24,904 bases of DNA, taken from the IMG/VR virus record IMGVR_UViG_3300010373_000130, positions 1 through 24,904 of that record; one strand, given 5' to 3'. Of the stretch, positions 20,904 to 24,904 are shown one piece after another. The notes under the pieces were generated by a model. It had not been told where the DNA came from. It made no database searches and was given only the letters and a program-made list of their open reading frames with translations. This DNA comes from a virus. Within the stretch, counting starts at the first letter, position 1, and each line of letters begins with the position of its first letter. The translations under genes were made by a program, and so were the position numbers.

Positions 20904-22141
20904 TGTACCGCGTCGTCACAAATATCGTCATTACTCAACAACCATCACTTGCGTGGCCCAATCGCAAAACGGTTTTGGGCTTCGATTTTGTGAATCACTT
21001 CGAGTGTAACGATAACTGGAGGGACTTGACCAACAAAGGAAAATTGATTATTCCAAAAAACCTTTATTTCAGAGATGCCAATGGTAAACTACAGCCATTG
21101 AACGGAACCAATATTAACATCGGTGGTTTCAGTTCTAACGCTCCGCTTATCCTTCGCGGGGATAAGGTAAGCATTACGGCAGGGTATAAATACACCACGG
21201 CCGGCAATCGGGAAATAGTCAATACCTCCACGCTATTCAATGGGTATGTCACCAAAGTGAACAGCAGGATGCCGATCGAGGTAAGCATCGAAGATAATAT
21301 GTGGATTTTGAAGCAGACGCCAATGGACAATGTGACTTTTCGCGCCACCGATACTATTGAACACGCATTGACGGTGATGATGAATAAGGTCAATTCCATG
21401 TGGAACACAAGCTTTACCGTCAACAATACAACCTCCACGCTTGTCGGCGATCCTTTCTCCATCGGAAATAAAACAGCCGCGCAGGTCTTACTATTCCTTC
21501 AAAAGAAATACGGTTTTGAAAGTTATTTCCGGGGTAATGAGCTACGCAGCGGCATCCTCGTTTATCTGCCACAGGATACTACCAATCCAGACGGCAGCCC
21601 GGTAACGCCTAATATTTTCGCCTTTCAAAACAACATCATTGATGACGAAATGGAATATGTCCGAAAGGACGATATTAAATTAAGCGCCAAGGCTACCAAC
21701 ACCTTCACGGAAGACACCGGAGAAGTTTCAAGGGATGGATCGCCAAAAACGAAACGTAAGCGCCTGGAGGTTCTGGTGACGATTAAGGCCAATCCGGCAT
21801 CCGGAGAAGTTCCTTACACAACGACCGTGATCACTCCGCAAAACCCGATCGCCGAAAATATCGAAGGGGAGCGGCATGATTTCCATTTCCCTGGTGCCCG
21901 AACGATCGCCGAGCTGGCCAACATGGCTTACCTGAAATTGATCCAGTTCTATTATACCGGTCTTCGCGGAAAGTTTACCACGTTCGGCATCCCATTTGAC
22001 CGGAAGGGGGACAACATTCAAATCCTCGACACCATCCTTCCGGAGCGTAATGGCATTTTCAGGATCAAAGAGGTCGATTATTCCGGGGGCGTCGAAGGCC
22101 TCCGGCAGGACATTCATCTGGATTTCAAACTGAATACGTGA
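20903..22141 (+). CDS. baseplate hub protein (gpD / Mu gp44-like)
   Basis: A 412-residue protein after the tape measure and before the spike gene, the hub slot. It is beta-rich with Leu-Phe-Asn-Gly-Tyr-Val-Thr-Lys-Val-Asn-Ser, Pro-Ile-Glu-Val-Ser-Ile-Glu-Asp-Asn-Met-Trp, Thr-Ala-Ala-Gln-Val-Leu-Leu-Phe-Leu, Asp-Glu-Met-Glu-Tyr-Val-Arg-Lys-Asp-Asp-Ile, and a C-terminal Gly-Ile-Phe-Arg-Ile-Lys-Glu-Val-Asp-Tyr. The Gly-Tyr-Val/Ile-Glu-Asp-x-x-Trp order is common in late control D/hub proteins. A Ser/Lys-rich loop (Lys-Thr-Lys-Arg-Lys-Arg) sits mid-protein. The TAATG start and GTGA end junctions show tight coupling. Confidence 0.75.
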   Translation: MYRVVTNIVITQQPSLAWPNRKTVLGFDFVNHFECNDNWRDLTNKGKLIIPKNLYFRDANGKLQPLNGTNINIGGFSSNAPLILRGDKVSITAGYKYTTAGNREIVNTSTLFNGYVTKVNSRMPIEVSIEDNMWILKQTPMDNVTFRATDTIEHALTVMMNKVNSMWNTSFTVNNTTSTLVGDPFSIGNKTAAQVLLFLQKKYGFESYFRGNELRSGILVYLPQDTTNPDGSPVTPNIFAFQNNIIDDEMEYVRKDDIKLSAKATNTFTEDTGEVSRDGSPKTKRKRLEVLVTIKANPASGEVPYTTTVITPQNPIAENIEGERHDFHFPGARTIAELANMAYLKLIQFYYTGLRGKFTTFGIPFDRKGDNIQILDTILPERNGIFRIKEVDYSGGVEGLRQDIHLDFKLNT

Positions 22142-22656
22142 ACGAAACCAGGACCATACGAGAAACTATTCAACGTCTGGCAGGCACTCACCAGCCAGAC
22201 GGGATTAAACTGATCGACGCTACGGTGAATAGCTACGACGAGCCGTCAAGGACCTGCGATGTAACGGCCATTACCGGAATAGTCGGCGAGGATATACCTG
22301 GCGTGCGGTTAATGTCAGATGCTGATGATGGGATATTGCTGCTACCGACAGTCGGAAGTACGATAACCATTGCAAGAAGTGCTTTTACCGATCCCGTCAT
22401 GATTGCGTGTAGCGGGCTGGATAAGATCATTCTGATGGGCGGCGATCTCGGCGGCCTGGTCATGCTGCTGCCGCTGTTGACCAAACTGAACAACCTGGAG
22501 AACCTGGTCAATGATCTGATAACGAAGTTCAATGCCCATACCCATAATGTAACGGCAGTGGGATCGCCGACGGGACCGAATTTATTGCCGGAGAGCGATA
22601 CGCTTACGCCGACAGAACGAGACGATTTAGAAAATCTGAACATCACACAAGGCTAA
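22138..22656 (+). CDS. baseplate spike/assembly protein (gpV / Mu gp45-like)
   Basis: A 172-residue protein starting at GTG 22138 and overlapping the hub stop by four bases (GTGA). It begins with a helix (Thr-Ile-Gln-Arg-Leu-Ala-Gly), followed by an OB-fold pattern: Ile-Asp-Ala-Thr-Val-Asn-Ser-Tyr-Asp, Thr-Cys-Asp-Val, Val-Gly-Ser-Thr-Ile-Thr-Ile, Val-Met-Ile-Ala-Cys. Then comes a coiled segment Leu-Thr-Lys-Leu-Asn-Asn-Leu-Glu-Asn-Leu and the typical Phe-Asn-Ala-His-Thr-His-Asn-Val-Thr motif. The His-x-His pair near the C-terminus is common in phage spikes of this class and may bind metal. It would form the trimeric needle under the hub. Confidence 0.82.
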   Translation: MNETRTIRETIQRLAGTHQPDGIKLIDATVNSYDEPSRTCDVTAITGIVGEDIPGVRLMSDADDGILLLPTVGSTITIARSAFTDPVMIACSGLDKIILMGGDLGGLVMLLPLLTKLNNLENLVNDLITKFNAHTHNVTAVGSPTGPNLLPESDTLTPTERDDLENLNITQG

Positions 22657-22961
22657 TGGACCCAAGGTATGACATACAATATGGTGACGCCGACGACCTG
22701 CTGGTGGTGGATAATGATCTGGTCTATGACGTGAGCGACGAGCAGCATATCGAGGATACGATCAATGCGAGCCCCGGGTGGTGGAAAGAGAATTTTTCCG
22801 ATGGGGTGAGTATCCGGTCCTATCTGAATTCGGACGGCCAGGCGCAAATCCTTGCCCGTTCGATTTCGGTTCAGTTGCAAAGCGATCTGTATACGGTGAA
22901 TAATCCGATTGTGCAATTTGGCGCAGATGGAAAACTTTCGATTCAACCAAACGCCAGCTAA
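22656..22961 (+). CDS. baseplate wedge protein (Mu gp46-like)
   Basis: A 101-residue protein joined to the spike gene by TAATG. It begins with Asp-Ile-Gln-Tyr-Gly-Asp-Ala-Asp-Asp-Leu, followed by Asp-Thr-Ile-Asn-Ala-Ser-Pro-Gly-Trp-Trp-Lys-Glu-Asn-Phe-Ser-Asp-Gly-Val. The order acidic lead, Ile...Gly-Trp-Trp, Gly is that of gp46/gp25-like wedge proteins, in which the Gly-Glu-Trp/Trp-Trp motif marks the position where the wedge holds the sheath. It ends before the next ATG with no overlap. Size and place (after the spike) fit well. Confidence 0.75.
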   Translation: MDPRYDIQYGDADDLLVVDNDLVYDVSDEQHIEDTINASPGWWKENFSDGVSIRSYLNSDGQAQILARSISVQLQSDLYTVNNPIVQFGADGKLSIQPNAS

Positions 22962-23453
22962 ATGATACAGGAATTCGTCGCAGTGGACCAGAGCACAATT
23001 TGGGATGTGGTAAACAACACCTATGGTAGCGTAGATTATATCGTAAAACTGATGCAGGATAACGGGTTTCAAAATGTAAATGCATACCCGGATAACGGAC
23101 AGGTTTTTTTATATGACGACACCTTGGTAGTGAATCAAAATAGCAAACAAACATCGGTGGCCCCATTGAAATACGCCACGCGTGAACGCACAACGACAAA
23201 TGACGAGAACATGAAATATTATGAGCAGGTTTTGGAGGATCAATATACTTCGGCGGCAGATGGCGAGACGATCGTCGTCCGTCCGGCGTTGATCGGCAAC
23301 CGCATCGTCCAGATCGAAAAGGAGATGAAGCCGCTGTACGAGACCGATTTCCTGTTCAACCCGTCGACGGGAACCATCACGCTGCAGGCCGGTGTGACAG
23401 TCGACAATGGACAAACTTTATTTATTCTTTACGCAACCGTGATCACATCATGA
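22962..23453 (+). CDS. LysM/tail protein X-like baseplate protein
   Basis: A 163-residue protein starting directly after the wedge stop. The N-terminal 60 residues look like a LysM or P2 gpX-type fold: Gln-Ser-Thr-Ile-Trp-Asp-Val-Val-Asn-Asn-Thr-Tyr-Gly, Asp-Tyr-Ile-Val-Lys-Leu-Met-Gln-Asp-Asn, Tyr-Pro-Asp-Asn-Gly-Gln. LysM-like proteins in baseplates link the hub to tube or cell wall. The second half is beta-rich (Asp-Phe-Leu-Phe-Asn-Pro, Ile-Thr-Leu-Gln-Ala-Gly-Val-Thr) and resembles an adaptor for the fibre. The stop overlaps the fibre start (ATGA). The match is by pattern only. Confidence 0.65.
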   Translation: MIQEFVAVDQSTIWDVVNNTYGSVDYIVKLMQDNGFQNVNAYPDNGQVFLYDDTLVVNQNSKQTSVAPLKYATRERTTTNDENMKYYEQVLEDQYTSAADGETIVVRPALIGNRIVQIEKEMKPLYETDFLFNPSTGTITLQAGVTVDNGQTLFILYATVITS

Positions 23454-24904
23454 AAAAATTACTCATAGCCCTTTTGGTTTTTGCTGGTTTTGCCGCTTCC
23501 GCCCAGACCTATACCGGCGTTGCTGGCCGGTGGGAATACCAATGGGTCAAAGTAGACAGCGGCTACCGCGGTCCACTGGATACATTGGCTTCGGCCCCGA
23601 TTGGGGCTACTGCTGTAAAAGGCAGCACCCTTTATATAAAGCTCAGCACTGGCTACTGGCAGGCGATCACCGGCGCCGGCGGTAGTGGGGTGTGGGGGTT
23701 TATTTCCGGCACCTTATCCGCCCAAGGCGATCTGATGGCTAAATTCGGAACTAAATATGATACGGCGACTCGGTTAATGGATACGCTTTACGCGATCACC
23801 GATAGTACTTTTGGGTTTTACATCAACGGGATTTTCCACTCCTTCAAAGCTCGGGGATCGGTCCTCTCCTTCATGGGAAGAAACGGGGCGATAACCTTGA
23901 CCCAACATGATGTCGACAGCGCTTTAGGCTATGTTCCTTCGCAACTGCCCAATGTTGCAAACTCGCTGCAGGTTATCAATAACGGGAATACCAACGGCTG
24001 GCAGACCGGTCTTTATTCTGCCCGGCCGGCACCCGGGAACTTCGGCAATTATTATACAGCGACCGACTCGCTCGCCATTTATTTTGATAACGGCATCACC
24101 TGGTTATCGATCAGCAAATCGGCAGTCAGCGTCCCTTCGGTTTTTGGGCGCACCGGGCCTGTCGTTGCACAGACAGGCGACTATACGGCGGCCCAAGTCG
24201 GATTGGCTAACGTTCTCAACAGCTTACAGATCGTTAATACTCTGGGCACGCCATCTGCGAGTTCGGACGTATTTGCCAACCGGCCCGCAGCGGGAACGGC
24301 CGGGCGCCTGTTCGTGTCGACAGATACCAAAGAGATCTACCGGGATAACGGTTCGTCCTGGGATAAAATCGGTTCGGGTGCGTCTGGCGGCGTAACGACC
24401 TATGCGGCCTTGACGGACGTCAATCTTACTTCGCTGATCAATGGCCAATTGGCTCAATATAATAGCGGAACAGGAAAGTGGGTGAATATCACCCCCACAA
24501 ATGCACTCGTTGGACTTGGCAATGTGCCGAACGTCGATGCCACGAATGCGGCGAATATATCCAGCGGCACGCTGCCAGCGGCGCGGATTGGCGCAGGATC
24601 GATAGATCTTACGACCAAAGTAACCGGTGCACTGCCAGACGCCAACATCGCCAGCGCGGCCAACTGGAATGCGAAGGTTTCCGACTCCGGTTTCCAGGTT
24701 CTCCAAGCGACCCTCACCGGCGTACCGGTAGATAAGTATGTAGATGGATCGGGACACCGGTTCGTGCGTTACGATACCACCGGTACCCACCCTGGTGCCA
24801 TGGGAACAAATGCCGGCATCCAAAAGAAGATCGACTCGCTTAGCGCGGTGATTGGTAATCTTCTGTCGGCAAAATTCGGGCTGACGGATACCGGCTATAC
24901 AAAA
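23450..24904 (+). CDS. tail fibre protein with N-terminal signal peptide (partial)
   Basis: The frame opens at ATG 23450 (ATGA overlap) and runs past the window end: 485 residues visible, no stop. Residues 1-19 form a signal peptide: Met-Lys-Lys-Leu-Leu-Ile-Ala-Leu-Leu-Val-Phe-Ala-Gly-Phe and Ala-Ala-Ser-Ala, with cleavage probably before Gln19. The rest is classical fibre sequence: two units of about 85 residues at 138-221 and 228-308 (Phe-x-Gly-Arg-x-Gly, then Asn-Ser-Leu-Gln, Arg-Pro-Ala, Ile-Tyr-x-Asp-Asn-Gly, Trp), followed by Gly-Leu-Gly-Asn-Val-Pro-Asn-Val-Asp-Ala-Thr-Asn and Ser-Ser-Gly-Thr-Leu-Pro-Ala-Ala. It should be the host-recognition fibre; the secretion signal is unexpected for a virion protein assembled in the cytoplasm. 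Confidence 0.8.
   Translation, partial: MKKLLIALLVFAGFAASAQTYTGVAGRWEYQWVKVDSGYRGPLDTLASAPIGATAVKGSTLYIKLSTGYWQAITGAGGSGVWGFISGTLSAQGDLMAKFGTKYDTATRLMDTLYAITDSTFGFYINGIFHSFKARGSVLSFMGRNGAITLTQHDVDSALGYVPSQLPNVANSLQVINNGNTNGWQTGLYSARPAPGNFGNYYTATDSLAIYFDNGITWLSISKSAVSVPSVFGRTGPVVAQTGDYTAAQVGLANVLNSLQIVNTLGTPSASSDVFANRPAAGTAGRLFVSTDTKEIYRDNGSSWDKIGSGASGGVTTYAALTDVNLTSLINGQLAQYNSGTGKWVNITPTNALVGLGNVPNVDATNAANISSGTLPAARIGAGSIDLTTKVTGALPDANIASAANWNAKVSDSGFQVLQATLTGVPVDKYVDGSGHRFVRYDTTGTHPGAMGTNAGIQKKIDSLSAVIGNLLSAKFGLTDTGYTK

Noticed and set aside
1-24904. CRISPR arrays, tRNA genes, insertion sequences, att sites
   Set aside because: No regular repeat-spacer structure, tRNA-like cloverleaf, transposase frame or integrase-adjacent repeat was seen; apart from the short direct repeats listed as features, the whole length is filled by phage genes.

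Overview
The window is one uninterrupted structural (late) region of a contractile-tailed bacteriophage or prophage. Every gene I can support lies on the + strand. Genes abut or overlap by 1 to 14 bases almost throughout, apart from the 65-base terS/terL overlap, and no stretch over 300 bases lacks a gene. The host is probably a member of the Bacteroidota with moderately high GC (a Chitinophaga-like lineage is my guess). Reasons: Shine-Dalgarno sequences are weak or absent, the last gene has a signal peptide ending in the Ala-Ser-Ala-Gln style common in that phylum, and several proteins (DUF6046-like hub protein, Bacteroidetes-type MuF, DUF2586-like sheath) are typical of Mu-like head/myovirus-tail elements there. 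No integrase, transposase, lysis gene or host gene is visible, so I cannot tell a phage from a prophage or a tail-derived particle.

Layout. 1-430: end of one small gene and a second small unknown gene. 486-2610: terminase small and large subunits, bracketed by short two-copy direct repeats. 2685-7350: Mu-like head connector genes (gp36/DUF1320-like, DUF935 portal, MuF) interrupted by two related GIY-YIG homing endonuclease genes. 7363-8884: zinc-ribbon peptide, gpG/gpS-like virion morphogenesis protein and three small genes. 8874-9575: a third, different GIY-YIG endonuclease. 9572-12814: baseplate J-like protein, small membrane protein and a group of unrecognised, probably virion-surface proteins. 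12819-13016: ribbon-helix-helix DNA-binding protein. 13078-16163: ClpP-type prohead protease fused to a scaffold, major capsid protein, decoration-like and coiled-coil proteins. 16150-20273: sheath, tube, tail assembly chaperone with a -1 frameshift extension, and tape measure. 20277-24904: DUF6046-like protein, hub, spike, gp46-like wedge, LysM/X-like protein, and the start of a tail fibre gene that runs off the end.

How it works together. TerS/TerL package DNA through the DUF935 portal into a head built from the capsid protein on the protease/scaffold. The chaperone pair loads the tube on the tape measure, and the sheath, hub, spike, wedge and J proteins complete the contractile tail. The most interesting points are the three homing endonucleases placed exactly at gene junctions, two of which copy the stop/start overlap of the genes they separate; an AT-rich tract reaching into MuF beside one of them; a dnaX-type slippery heptamer whose frameshift product ends exactly at the tape measure start; a tail fibre with a Sec signal peptide; and a DNA-binding protein followed by a hairpin that includes the start codon of the capsid protease.
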